In this document: one piece after another, positions 7,521 to 14,695 of the stretch
How positions within the stretch are numbered: the stretch's first letter is position 1
How the letters are laid out: each line of letters starts with the position of its first letter
Source: Actinobacillus sp.
GTDB lineage: Bacteria; Pseudomonadota; Gammaproteobacteria; Enterobacterales; Pasteurellaceae
Direction: 5' to 3'
Length of the DNA stretch: 18,169 nt
Assembly: GCA_020026115.1 (NCBI GenBank)
Contig: JAHHQY010000034.1
Location: 1-18,169, forward strand
Notes under the pieces: model-generated
Told to the model about the DNA's origin: nothing
Seen by the model: only the letters and a program-made list of their open reading frames with translations
The model's database searches: none
Translations under genes and position numbers: made by a program

Positions 7521-9371
7521 TTAAATGGATAATTTTTTCACGCGTTTACCGCCATACACGAAGTTTGCTAACATTCGCGTACCTGTAATCGCCGTAAACA
7601 TTGAGATTGCCACACCTAAAGAAAGCGTTACTGCAAAGCCTTTTACTGGGCCTGTACCAATCGCGTATAACACGATACAAGTTAAAATAGTGGTTAAGTT
7701 TGCATCAAAAATACTGCTAAATGCCCCACTATAGCCTTCATTAATCGCTTGCTGTACGCTACGTCCATTGCGTAATTCTTCACGAATACGTTCAAAAATC
7801 AGTACGTTCGCATCAACAGACATCCCGACTGAAAGTACAATCCCTGCAATACCTGGCATCGTTAAGGTTGCGCCTGGCAATAAAGACATTAAACCAACTA
7901 ACAACACCATATTGGCAATTAAGGCGATATTAGAGAAAAGTCCAAAAAGGCGATAATAAACCAACATAAAGAGAATTGTAATCGCTAAGCCCCAGATACC
8001 CGCTTCTAAACCTTGCGCCACATTTTGCGCCCCGAGAGATGGGCCAACGGTACGTTCTTCTACAATTTGAATTGGCGCAGTTAAAGCACCTGAACGTAAC
8101 AAGACTGAAAGATTTTGCGCTTCTGCGGGGGAATCAATGCCTGTAATTTGGAATTGGCTACCAAAACGACCTTGAATGGTGGCGACATTAATCACTTGTT
8201 CGTGTTTTTCTAACATCGGTTTGCCATTCGCATCTTTTTTACCGCTGTCTTTATATTCTACATACAAAGTGGCCATTGGTTTTTTCAGGTTCAACTTGGT
8301 GGTTTGAGCCATGATCTCGCCACCTTCCGCATCAAGGGTCACACTAACTTGCGGACGGCCAGCTTGTTGATCGATTCCTGAATTTGCATTAGTAATATGT
8401 TCACCGCCTAAAACAGCGCGACGATACAACACGACAGGGCGACCATTTTTATCGTATTTCACTTCAGAATCAGACGGCACCATTCCACGCATAGCGGCAT
8501 CTAAATTGGCATTTTGATTCACTAAGTGGAATTCTAAGGTTGCTGTCGCACCTAAAATTTCTTTTGCACGAGCCGTATCTTGAATACCTGGTAATTCCAC
8601 AACGATACGATCCGCACCTTGACGTTGAATCACAGGTTCTGCAACCCCTAATTCTTCAACCCTTTTTCGTAAAATACTTAAGTTTTGTTCAATCGCTTGA
8701 TTACGTTCTTCCACTAACGCATTTTCTGACAAACTTAAAGATAATTGGTTATCGGCAATTTCTTTAATTTCTAAGTTAGGGTGTTTTTTGTGTAAAAAAC
8801 GTTTTACATCATCTAATTGACTCGCATTTAATAGCGTGACTTCTGTACTAAAGTCTTTTCCTGCACTAATGCCACGATAACGATATTTCGCTTTGCGTAA
8901 TTCTGTACGTAAACTATCTTCAAGTTGTTGTTGACGCTTATGCAAAGCTGTATTCATATCAACTTGCATAAGAAAACGTACACCACCTCGCAAATCTAAT
9001 CCCCATTTCATTGGCGTACCACCAATGTCGGCCAACCATTTTGGCGTTGCTGGCGCTAAGTTTAAAGCTACCGAATAAGCATCGCCTAAGCGTTGATGAA
9101 TTTTGTCTTTGGCAAGAAGTTGCGTATCCGTATTATCGAAACGCGCAAGAATTGAACCTTCGTCTAATGTTAAGGATTTTGCTTGAAGATGATTTTGACT
9201 TAAAATTTGTTGCACATCGGCTAAAACTGCCGTGTCGGCTTGGTGTCCGCGCGTTCCTGAAATTTGAACCGCAGGATCTTCACCATAAAGATTTGGAAGA
9301 GAATATAAAGCACCAATGGCGACCACAAGGATCACCATTAGATTCTTCCATAAAGGGTAACGATTTAACAT
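7521..9371 (-). CDS. secD: Protein translocase subunit SecD
   Basis: This 616-residue protein (E. coli: 615) is the larger half of the SecDF membrane component, which promotes release of translocated proteins on the periplasmic side. Membrane segment 1 is at about 8-27, ending in NLYGEDPAVQISG. The large periplasmic region includes WGLDLRGGVRFLMQVD (about 119-134) and the P1 head domain. Five membrane segments follow from about residue 450. GMSVDANVLIFERIREE carries Asp520, matching E. coli Asp519. The start ATG has AAGGGAAG upstream, and the N terminus MLNRYPLWKN aligns with the family. It lies 33 bases after yajC and 10 bases before secF. Confidence 0.97.
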   Translation of the reverse strand: MLNRYPLWKNLMVILVVAIGALYSLPNLYGEDPAVQISGTRGHQADTAVLADVQQILSQNHLQAKSLTLDEGSILARFDNTDTQLLAKDKIHQRLGDAYSVALNLAPATPKWLADIGGTPMKWGLDLRGGVRFLMQVDMNTALHKRQQQLEDSLRTELRKAKYRYRGISAGKDFSTEVTLLNASQLDDVKRFLHKKHPNLEIKEIADNQLSLSLSENALVEERNQAIEQNLSILRKRVEELGVAEPVIQRQGADRIVVELPGIQDTARAKEILGATATLEFHLVNQNANLDAAMRGMVPSDSEVKYDKNGRPVVLYRRAVLGGEHITNANSGIDQQAGRPQVSVTLDAEGGEIMAQTTKLNLKKPMATLYVEYKDSGKKDANGKPMLEKHEQVINVATIQGRFGSQFQITGIDSPAEAQNLSVLLRSGALTAPIQIVEERTVGPSLGAQNVAQGLEAGIWGLAITILFMLVYYRLFGLFSNIALIANMVLLVGLMSLLPGATLTMPGIAGIVLSVGMSVDANVLIFERIREELRNGRSVQQAINEGYSGAFSSIFDANLTTILTCIVLYAIGTGPVKGFAVTLSLGVAISMFTAITGTRMLANFVYGGKRVKKLSI

Positions 9372-9404
9372 AAACTTCCCTTGTGGAATGATTTAAACAA
9401 GAAA

Positions 9405-9704
9405 TTAAAGATCCGCAATTGGTTGATCTTTTGGTAATACCGCAACGATAAAGTTACGTTTAATGCTCACTTGAGTGGTTGAATTTAATTCAATCACAAC
9501 ATCGTTGCTTTCTGGGCTAATTTTCGTGATACGCCCCACTAAACCACCTGATGTTAATACTTTTGTACCTTTTGCAAGTGAAGCCATCAATTCGTTATGT
9601 GCTTTGTTGCGTTTTGCTTGCGGGCGATAAATCATAAAATAAAAAATCAACCCAAAAATGACAAAAATAAGTACCATTGAAAGTGGACTACCTTGTTGTT
9701 GCAT
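9405..9704 (-). CDS. yajC: Sec translocon accessory subunit YajC
   Basis: This 99-residue protein has one N-terminal membrane segment (about 7-26, PLSMVLIFVIFGLIFYFMIY) followed by RPQAKRNK and a small cytoplasmic domain with VLTSGGLVGRITKI, the standard YajC pattern. It associates with SecD and SecF at the SecYEG translocon. The ribosome binding site AGAGGTAAG precedes the ATG. In E. coli the gene follows tgt; here the upstream neighbour is panF, 130 bases away in the same direction, so the operon may start with yajC. An extended -10 candidate lies in the gap. Confidence 0.95.
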   Translation of the reverse strand: MQQQGSPLSMVLIFVIFGLIFYFMIYRPQAKRNKAHNELMASLAKGTKVLTSGGLVGRITKISPESNDVVIELNSTTQVSIKRNFIVAVLPKDQPIADL

Positions 9705-9753
9705 AATCTTACCTCTTTAAATTTAAGTGAAAAATGCGAAAAAATAGGCGGCT

Positions 9754-9762
9754 AAAATACCA
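9754..9762 (-). promoter_or_regulatory. Candidate extended -10 promoter for yajC-secDF
   Basis: On the - strand the sequence reads TGGTATTTT, an extended -10 (TGn plus a 4/6 hexamer), about 50 bases before the yajC ATG. No good -35 is visible. Prediction by eye only. Confidence 0.35.
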
Positions 9763-9834
9763 TAAAATCAAACAAAAAGGGAAACTATTTACATTTTTAC
9801 GCCTTTCTATCGGTGAATAATTATGCATTTAGCG

Positions 9835-11271
9835 TTAATTTTTAATACGCCCTTTTTGCCCCCATTGATTACCCAATAAAAAGGCAATCAAACCAAAAGT
9901 TAAGGCCGGTACAATGGCGTGAAAACCTAAAAGTTTAATCCCTTGCCCGGTTAAATAAATATAGCTAAAAAAGCCCGTTAGCATAGAACAAATTGCCCCC
10001 GTGCTATTAGCCTTTTTCCAATATAAACCAAATAAAATCACCCATAAAAAGGTCGTTTCAAGTCCGCCTAAGGCAAATAAATTCAACCAAATTAACATAT
10101 CAGGCGGATTTAGCACGGCAAGCGTCACTAAAATGGTCATCACTAATGTTGTCAAGGTTGAAAGTTTTTTTATGCGTTTTTCATTTAATCTCGCTTCAGG
10201 TTTAAAGCGTAAATACAAATCTTTAATCAAGGTCGATGAGGTTTGAATTAACATCGAATCAATGCTCGACATAATCGCAGCCATAGGCGCGGCAAGAAAA
10301 ATTCCCGCAACAATCGGTGGCATAACACGAATCATTAAGGTTGGGATTATTTTATCCGTAATGGTTAAATCAGGAATAATGGCTCGGCCTAAAGCACCTG
10401 CCAAATGAATGCTGAGCATCAATACGGTAATGACTACCGTGCCAATAATCACACCACGATGTAAGGCTTGACTATTTTTATAAGAAATCGCTCGAATCAC
10501 AGTACTTGGTAAACCCAGCAAGCCAAAACACACCAACACCCAAAAAGACATCATAAAAGTAAAATCTAACGGGCGAGATTCAATACCATAAGGGGTTAAT
10601 AATCGTGGATTAATCGTGGCTAATTTTTGCATAATACTCGCCACACCACCGCCGGCATGAATCACAGCGAACAATAATAGAAATGTTCCTATCATCATAA
10701 TAATGCCTTGGATGCTATCGGTTAACACCACAGCACGAAAGCCACCAATAAAGGTATAAATCCCCACGGTTAGGGCAAACAATAACACCGCGATTTTATA
10801 ATCGATATTTAAGGTCGTTTCTAATAAGCGCCCGACACCGATAAATTGCACCGCCATCATAATAAAAAATGACAGTAACAAAGCCAGGCTTGCTAATAAC
10901 ATAAGGCTATGGCTTTTATAACGCTCAAATAAAATATCATTGATGGTTAAGCTATTGTTTTTACGCGCTAATATGGCAAATTTTTTGCCTAACACGCCTA
11001 ACGTAAACAGCACAACTGGAACTTGAATCATCGCGAGCAGTACCCAACCTAGCCCGAATTTATACGCCGCACCAGGTCCACCAATAAAAGAGCTTGCGCC
11101 AACATAGGTGGCCGCGGTGGTCATCGCCAACACAAAGCCTGTCATAGAGCGATTTCCCACATAATATTCCGTTAGAAAATCCCCTTTTTTACGTTGACGA
11201 AAGGCATAGACGGCCCCCGCAAAAACAATGACAATATAAGCCAATAAAGGCAATACAATGGCAAAATTCAT
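9835..11271 (-). CDS. panF: Sodium/pantothenate symporter
   Basis: This 478-residue protein of the solute:sodium symporter family (E. coli PanF: 483) imports pantothenate, the precursor of coenzyme A, with Na+. Twelve to thirteen hydrophobic segments are present. Typical elements are DFLTEYYVGNRSMTGFVLAM near residues 31-50, the following TYVGASSFIGGPGAAYKFGL, and the conserved GGFRAVVLTDSIQG near 175. It starts 6 bases after yhdT, with only a weak AAAGAG-type ribosome binding site, which suggests coupling. The accB-accC-yhdT-panF order is the same as in E. coli and H. influenzae, where prmA comes next; here yajC follows. No convincing terminator follows it. Confidence 0.93.
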   Translation of the reverse strand: MNFAIVLPLLAYIVIVFAGAVYAFRQRKKGDFLTEYYVGNRSMTGFVLAMTTAATYVGASSFIGGPGAAYKFGLGWVLLAMIQVPVVLFTLGVLGKKFAILARKNNSLTINDILFERYKSHSLMLLASLALLLSFFIMMAVQFIGVGRLLETTLNIDYKIAVLLFALTVGIYTFIGGFRAVVLTDSIQGIIMMIGTFLLLFAVIHAGGGVASIMQKLATINPRLLTPYGIESRPLDFTFMMSFWVLVCFGLLGLPSTVIRAISYKNSQALHRGVIIGTVVITVLMLSIHLAGALGRAIIPDLTITDKIIPTLMIRVMPPIVAGIFLAAPMAAIMSSIDSMLIQTSSTLIKDLYLRFKPEARLNEKRIKKLSTLTTLVMTILVTLAVLNPPDMLIWLNLFALGGLETTFLWVILFGLYWKKANSTGAICSMLTGFFSYIYLTGQGIKLLGFHAIVPALTFGLIAFLLGNQWGQKGRIKN

Positions 11272-11276
11272 ATACT

Positions 11277-11549
11277 TTACTCTTTATCTAAAGGCGAATC
11301 TTTTTTCGGCGCGAGTTCTAAATCAATATCTTTGAAAAAATAGCGAATCACGACGGCGGTGACAAAAATAAAAAAGACGGGTAAATAGAAACAGGATAAT
11401 TCAAACCATAAAGGAAAACCGAAAAATCCTGCACGAGCGGGAGCAAAATAGGCACATAAACACCAACCACCTAAATAAAAAAGCGTTAAGGCGAAGGCTA
11501 AACGTGCTTCTTTCGTTGCTTGTTTTAAAGTGTTATCAACATGCTTCAT
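11277..11549 (-). CDS. yhdT: YhdT family small membrane protein (DUF997)
   Basis: This 90-residue protein has two membrane segments at about 17-35 and 48-70 and a charged C terminus (LAPKKDSPLDKE). The function is not known. It regularly precedes panF in enteric bacteria and Pasteurellaceae, so a role with the symporter is a reasonable inference but has no direct support here. The ATG at 11549 has only a weak GAG about 11 bases upstream, and a strong hairpin lies immediately before that. The start is supported by family length and by the absence of another good candidate. An exact copy of the window-wide motif lies in the codons for ELAPKK. Confidence 0.85.
   Translation of the reverse strand: MKHVDNTLKQATKEARLAFALTLFYLGGWCLCAYFAPARAGFFGFPLWFELSCFYLPVFFIFVTAVVIRYFFKDIDLELAPKKDSPLDKE
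11304..11313 (+). repeat. Motif copy 6, in yhdT
   Basis: Reads TTTCGGCGCG on +, exact match; on the gene strand it is in codons for LAPKK. Confidence 0.85.
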
Positions 11550-11563
11550 TTTTCTGTTACTCG

Positions 11564-11584
11564 AAAGGGGCTAAACGCCCCTTT
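11564..11584 (-). terminator. Hairpin between accC and yhdT (possible attenuator)
   Basis: A perfect 8-base stem, AAAGGGGC with GCCCCTTT, encloses a 5-base loop. On the - strand only TTT follows before CGAG, so the uracil tract is poor; the T-rich tail lies on the + side (TTTATTTTA). It could act as a weak attenuator or RNA processing site, lowering yhdT-panF expression relative to accBC. Confidence 0.55.
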
Positions 11585-11607
11585 ATTTTAAAAAAACTGC
11601 TTTAAAT

Positions 11608-12954
11608 TTAGTCGTTTAAGCCAAGTTTTTTCTCTAAATAATGAATATTTGTGCCACCACGTTGGAAATTTTCATCGGCTAAAATTTCTTCTTGCAATGG
11701 AATATTTGTTTTAATGCCACTAATGATCGTTTCCGACAAGGCATTTTTCATACGCGCAATGGCGACCTCACGATTTTCACCATGAGTAATGAGTTTACCC
11801 ACCATTGAGTCGTAATGCGGAGGAACACTATAACCGCCGTATAAATGAGAATCCCAACGTACGCCTAAACCGCCTGGAGAATGTAAATGGGTCACTTTAC
11901 CAGGGGAAGGTAAAAAGTTAACCGGATCTTCTGCATTGATTCGACATTCAATCGCATGCCCTTTGACTTTAATCTCATCTTGACGAACAGAAAGCGGTAA
12001 ACCTGAAGCAATGCGTAATTGCTCTTTCACCAAGTCCACGCCGGTAATCATTTCTGTAACAGGATGCTCAACTTGAATACGCGTATTCATTTCAATGAAA
12101 TAAAATTCGCCATTTTCATATAAAAACTCAAAGGTTCCCGCACCGCTATAACCAATCTCAAGACAAGCATTTGCACAGCGTTCGCCAATATTTCGGCGCG
12201 TAAGCTCATCAATACCTGGCGCTGGCGCTTCTTCCAACACTTTTTGATGGCGACGTTGCATCGAACAATCACGTTCTGCTAAATAAACCGCATTTCCGCA
12301 TTTGTCCGCAAGAATTTGAATTTCAATATGGCGTGGATTTTCTAAATATTTTTCCATATACACCATATCGTTATTAAACGCGGCTTTCGCTTCAGCTTTC
12401 GTTAAAGCAATGGCTTCTTCTAAATTATCTCCACGGCGAACAACACGCATACCGCGACCGCCACCACCGCCTGAGGCTTTAATAATAATCGGATAGCCAA
12501 TTTCCTCCGCCATGGCTTTATTTTTCGCCATATCGAAGCCTAAAGGGCCATCAGAACCTGGTACGCAAGGCACGCCAGCTTTTTTCATCGCATGGATAGC
12601 GGAAACTTTATCGCCCATTAAACGAATCACTTCAGGACTTGGGCCAATAAAAATAAAACCAGAACGCTCAACTTGTTCTGCAAAATCTGCATTTTCAGAT
12701 AAAAAACCATAACCAGGGTGAATCGCATCAGCCCCTGTTACTTCCGCGGCAGCAATAATCGCAGGAATATTTAAATAGCTTTTGGCTGAAGGCGCAGGTC
12801 CAATACAAACGGTTTCATCGGCCAATAAGACATGTTTTAAATCACGATCTGCCGTTGAATGTACTGCAACGGTTTTAATGCCTAATTCTTTACAAGCGCG
12901 TAAAATACGTAAGGCAATTTCACCACGATTGGCAATGACAACTTTTTCAATCAT
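11608..12954 (-). CDS. accC: Acetyl-CoA carboxylase, biotin carboxylase subunit
   Basis: This 448-residue enzyme carboxylates the biotin of AccB with ATP and bicarbonate, the first step of fatty acid synthesis. I chose ATG 12954 because the protein then starts MIEKVVIANRGEIALRILRA and matches E. coli AccC numbering; a longer frame from 12975 would add seven residues and run into the end of accB. Lys116 and Lys159 (ATP binding), the glycine-rich loop SGGGGGRGM (161-169), FIEMNTRIQVEHPVTE (catalytic Glu/Arg) and CRINAEDP are all present. GGGAG lies just upstream of the start. It begins 13 bases after accB, so the two are co-transcribed and probably made in a fixed ratio. Confidence 0.98.
   Translation of the reverse strand: MIEKVVIANRGEIALRILRACKELGIKTVAVHSTADRDLKHVLLADETVCIGPAPSAKSYLNIPAIIAAAEVTGADAIHPGYGFLSENADFAEQVERSGFIFIGPSPEVIRLMGDKVSAIHAMKKAGVPCVPGSDGPLGFDMAKNKAMAEEIGYPIIIKASGGGGGRGMRVVRRGDNLEEAIALTKAEAKAAFNNDMVYMEKYLENPRHIEIQILADKCGNAVYLAERDCSMQRRHQKVLEEAPAPGIDELTRRNIGERCANACLEIGYSGAGTFEFLYENGEFYFIEMNTRIQVEHPVTEMITGVDLVKEQLRIASGLPLSVRQDEIKVKGHAIECRINAEDPVNFLPSPGKVTHLHSPGGLGVRWDSHLYGGYSVPPHYDSMVGKLITHGENREVAIARMKNALSETIISGIKTNIPLQEEILADENFQRGGTNIHYLEKKLGLND
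12191..12200 (+). repeat. Motif copy 7, in accC
   Basis: Reads TTTCGGCGCG on +, exact match; read in a different frame from copies 1 and 6 (codons for TRRN). Confidence 0.85.
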
Positions 12955-12967
12955 CCTTCGCTCCCGT

Positions 12968-13426
12968 TTATTCAATCACGATTAAAGGCTCATCAAATTC
13001 CACAGCTTCGCCATCACTTACTAAAATCGCTTTTACTACACCCGCTTTATCCGCTTCAATGCGATTCATCATTTTCATTGCTTCAACGATACAAAGCGCA
13101 TCGCCAACTTGTACGCTTTGTCCAACTTCTACAAATGGCGCAGCTTCTGGACTTGGTGCGCGATAGAAAGTTCCAACCATTGGCGAGCGAACTTGGTGAC
13201 CGCTCATTGTGCTTGCAACTTCAACAGAAGATTCTGCAGGGGCCACGCTTGCCGAAGGTAAAGGTGCTGGCGCAACAACCTGCTGAATAGGCGCATAAGC
13301 CTGAGGTTGTGCCACAGAAGAACCGCGGTTAATGCGAATGGTTTCTTCCCCTTCAGAAATTTCTAATTCCATAATTCCTGATTCTTCTACTAATTCGATA
13401 AGTTTTTTAATTTTGCGAACGTCCAT
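12968..13426 (-). CDS. accB: Biotin carboxyl carrier protein of acetyl-CoA carboxylase
   Basis: This 152-residue protein carries biotin between AccC and the AccAD carboxyltransferase. The N-terminal dimerisation segment (1-35, MDVRKIKKLIELVEES...) is followed by a Pro/Ala-rich linker (about 39-75) and the biotinyl domain with SPMVGTFYRAPSPEA (81-95) and the biotinylation motif EAMKMMNRIEAD, Lys118 being the modified residue. AGGAAACC precedes the ATG. In H. influenzae and E. coli aroQ lies upstream of accB; here accB is the first gene and faces a divergent gene across 291 bases. In E. coli AccB represses its own operon; whether that holds here cannot be seen from sequence. Confidence 0.97.
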   Translation of the reverse strand: MDVRKIKKLIELVEESGIMELEISEGEETIRINRGSSVAQPQAYAPIQQVVAPAPLPSASVAPAESSVEVASTMSGHQVRSPMVGTFYRAPSPEAAPFVEVGQSVQVGDALCIVEAMKMMNRIEADKAGVVKAILVSDGEAVEFDEPLIVIE

Positions 13427-13455
13427 AATGGTTTCCTAAATAGTTAAAATTCTGC

Positions 13456-13477
13456 CCGTTTTTGCCATAAAAAACGG
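13456..13477 (-). promoter_or_regulatory. Hairpin in the accB leader
   Basis: A perfect 8-base inverted repeat, CCGTTTTT with AAAAACGG, has a 6-base loop and lies about 30 bases before the accB ATG, inside the predicted 5' untranslated region. No uracil tract follows on the - strand, so it is not an obvious terminator. It could stabilise the message or modulate translation. Confidence 0.4.
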
Positions 13478-13486
13478 AAAAATTAG

Positions 13487-13515
13487 ATAATCTCGCTTAA
13501 ATTTTTGCTGTGCAA
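13487..13515 (-). promoter_or_regulatory. Candidate sigma-70 promoter of accBC
   Basis: On the - strand, TTGCAC (13515-13510) and GATTAT (13492-13487) are separated by exactly 17 bases. Matches to the consensus are 3/6 and 4/6. Predicted start near 13480 gives a leader of about 54 bases. A run of 12 A lies just upstream and could act as an UP-like element. Confidence 0.45.
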
Positions 13516-13526
13516 AGGGTACAGGA

Positions 13527-13538
13527 TTTTTTTTTTTT
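13527..13538. repeat. Homopolymer of 12 T in the accB / secreted-protein divergent region
   Basis: Twelve consecutive T on + (A on the accB strand) lie about 101 bases upstream of accB and 180 upstream of the divergent gene. Tracts of this length slip during replication. The rest of the 291-base gap contains the accB promoter, an imperfect palindrome around 13640-13659 and the divergent gene's -10 box. Confidence 0.9.
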
Positions 13539-13678
13539 AGCAAATAAATTCTGCTATTTTGTCTAATTTTCTATGAAGTTTGGCTCTTTTTAAGTTTTTT
13601 TTGCCCCCATTGCGATCTTAATAAAAGCATAAACCCCCTGCGAGCGGTAAATTACTCGCCTTCCTCTACGCAATTCGT

Positions 13679-13684
13679 TATAAT
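13679..13684 (+). promoter_or_regulatory. -10 box (TATAAT) of the small secreted-protein gene
   Basis: A perfect TATAAT lies 34 bases before the ATG at 13718. No good -35 hexamer is visible at 16-18 bases, so an activator or a weak -35 may be used. An imperfect palindrome (GCGAG...CTCGC, 13640-13659) lies just upstream of the expected -35 and could be an operator. Confidence 0.5.
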
Positions 13685-13717
13685 TTTTTACCCTTATTTC
13701 TTATTTTTGGTGATGTT

Positions 13718-14146
13718 ATGAATCGATTAAAATCTCTCTCTTGCGCTGTTCTTGTACTTGCGTTATCCAATTCAACCCTCGCTCGTGACACGCTTCATTA
13801 CTACTCAATTCAAGAAGCCTTAAATTCACCTGATGCGGCCAAAGTATTAGATAAAAATATTAAACTTTATTTTAATCATGGCGTTGACGGCGAAGTTGTC
13901 GGCAAAAATCTTGTAACAAACCGTAAAACTAGTGCGTTTGCAAAATCAGATGAAAAAGCTTGCCGTTGGGCTTTTTTATCTGGTGTGAAATCGCTACAAG
14001 CTCGTGCGAAAAAAATGAAGGCAAGCAAAGTTGCTAACATTCATAGTTTTCATAAGAAAACGCCTTACTATAGTTCGACAAAATATGAATGTCACGCAGG
14101 GGCGATGATCGCTCGCGTAGCCTTAAGGGGCGATATGGTTAAATAA
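13718..14146 (+). CDS. Small secreted protein of unknown function
   Basis: The 142-residue product has a signal peptide (about 1-22, likely cleavage after TLA) and should be periplasmic. The mature part contains KNIKLYFNHG, a conserved-looking DEKACRWAFLSGVKSLQARAKKMKASKVANI and TKYECHAGAMIARVALRG. Two cysteines (82 and 125) could form a disulfide. The pattern of an AC..AF helix, a repeated basic helix, VANI and a C-terminal YEC.AGA..A.VAL.G recalls a conserved proteobacterial family sometimes mislabelled excinuclease ATPase subunit, with a loose resemblance to RcsF/YbjQ-like folds; this is recognition from memory, not a search. It has its own TATAAT and a strong terminator, so it is probably monocistronic. 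The ribosome binding site (GGTGA) is weak. No enzymatic residues are recognisable. Confidence 0.8.
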   Translation: MNRLKSLSCAVLVLALSNSTLARDTLHYYSIQEALNSPDAAKVLDKNIKLYFNHGVDGEVVGKNLVTNRKTSAFAKSDEKACRWAFLSGVKSLQARAKKMKASKVANIHSFHKKTPYYSSTKYECHAGAMIARVALRGDMVK

Positions 14147-14151
14147 TTTTG

Positions 14152-14187
14152 AAAAAGAACGAAATTTGATTTTCGTTCTTTTTTTTT
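14152..14187 (+). terminator. Terminator after the small secreted-protein gene
   Basis: A 13-base inverted repeat (AAAAAGAACGAAA, 14152-14164, with TTTCGTTCTTTTT, 14171-14183) has a 6-base loop, and the T-run continues to 14187. It begins 6 bases after the stop codon. Confidence 0.9.
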
Positions 14188-14206
14188 ACCTTTTTATCTG
14201 CCCATT

Positions 14207-14216
14207 TTTCGGTGCG
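14207..14216 (+). repeat. Motif copy 8, upstream of ybaB
   Basis: Reads TTTCGGTGCG on +, exact match, intergenic between the secreted-protein terminator and ybaB. Confidence 0.85.
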
Positions 14217-14298
14217 AGTGTCATTTGTTTTTGTGGCATAAACGATAAATTTTCGTTAAACTATACGCGTTTTTTTAATTAACTATGGAAGAAAAAAT

Positions 14299-14628
14299 AT
14301 GTTTGGAAAAGGTGGCTTAGGCAACTTAATGAAACAAGCGCAACAAATGCAAGAGCGTATGCAAAAAATGCAAGAAGAAGTGGCGCAACTAGAAGTAACC
14401 GGTGAATCGGGCGCAGGTTTGGTCAAAATTACCATCAATGGCGCACACAACTGCCGTCGCGTTGAAATCGACCCTTCTTTAATGGAAGACGATCGCGAAA
14501 TGTTAGAAGATTTAATCGCTGCGGCATTTAACGATGCTGTACGTCGCGCAGAAGAATTACAAAAAGAAAAAATGAAAAGCGTTACTGCAGGTATGCCTTT
14601 ACCTCCAGGCTTTAAAATGCCTTTCTAA
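14299..14628 (+). CDS. ybaB: YbaB/EbfC family nucleoid-associated protein
   Basis: This 109-residue protein, the same length as E. coli YbaB, forms homodimers that bind DNA and is thought to help organise the nucleoid. It begins MFGKGGLGNLMKQAQQMQER, followed by a methionine/glutamine-rich helix (about 8-30), VTGESGAGLVKITINGAHNCRRVEIDPSLM and MEDDREMLEDLIAAAFNDA, all typical. The tail GMPLPPGFKMPF is also characteristic. GGAAG 8 bases upstream supports the start. It is followed by recR, the widely conserved ybaB-recR pair (dnaX, often upstream of it, is absent here). A hairpin between the two genes may reduce but need not abolish readthrough. The 152 bases before it hold the previous terminator and one copy of the window-wide motif. 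Confidence 0.97.
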   Translation: MFGKGGLGNLMKQAQQMQERMQKMQEEVAQLEVTGESGAGLVKITINGAHNCRRVEIDPSLMEDDREMLEDLIAAAFNDAVRRAEELQKEKMKSVTAGMPLPPGFKMPF

Positions 14629-14650
14629 TCAGCAATGTAATCTTAAATAG

Positions 14651-14680
14651 CGCCGCACTTTTGTGCGGTGTTTTTCTTTT
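14651..14680 (+). terminator. Hairpin between ybaB and recR, resembling degenerate inverted uptake signals
   Basis: CGCCGCAC (14651-14658) pairs with GTGCGGTG (14663-14670), 8 base pairs with one G-T, loop TTTT, followed by TTTTTCTTTT. The arms equal the AAGTGCGGT uptake core with two or fewer mismatches. It looks like an intrinsic terminator or attenuator and ends only a few bases before the recR ribosome binding site. Confidence 0.7.
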
Positions 14681-14695
14681 CCTAGGAAAATTTCT

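Noticed and set aside
13640..13659. Imperfect palindrome GCGAG...CTCGC as a terminator or operator feature of its own
   Set aside because: Short stem, no T-run, no known regulator match; noted only in the promoter entry.
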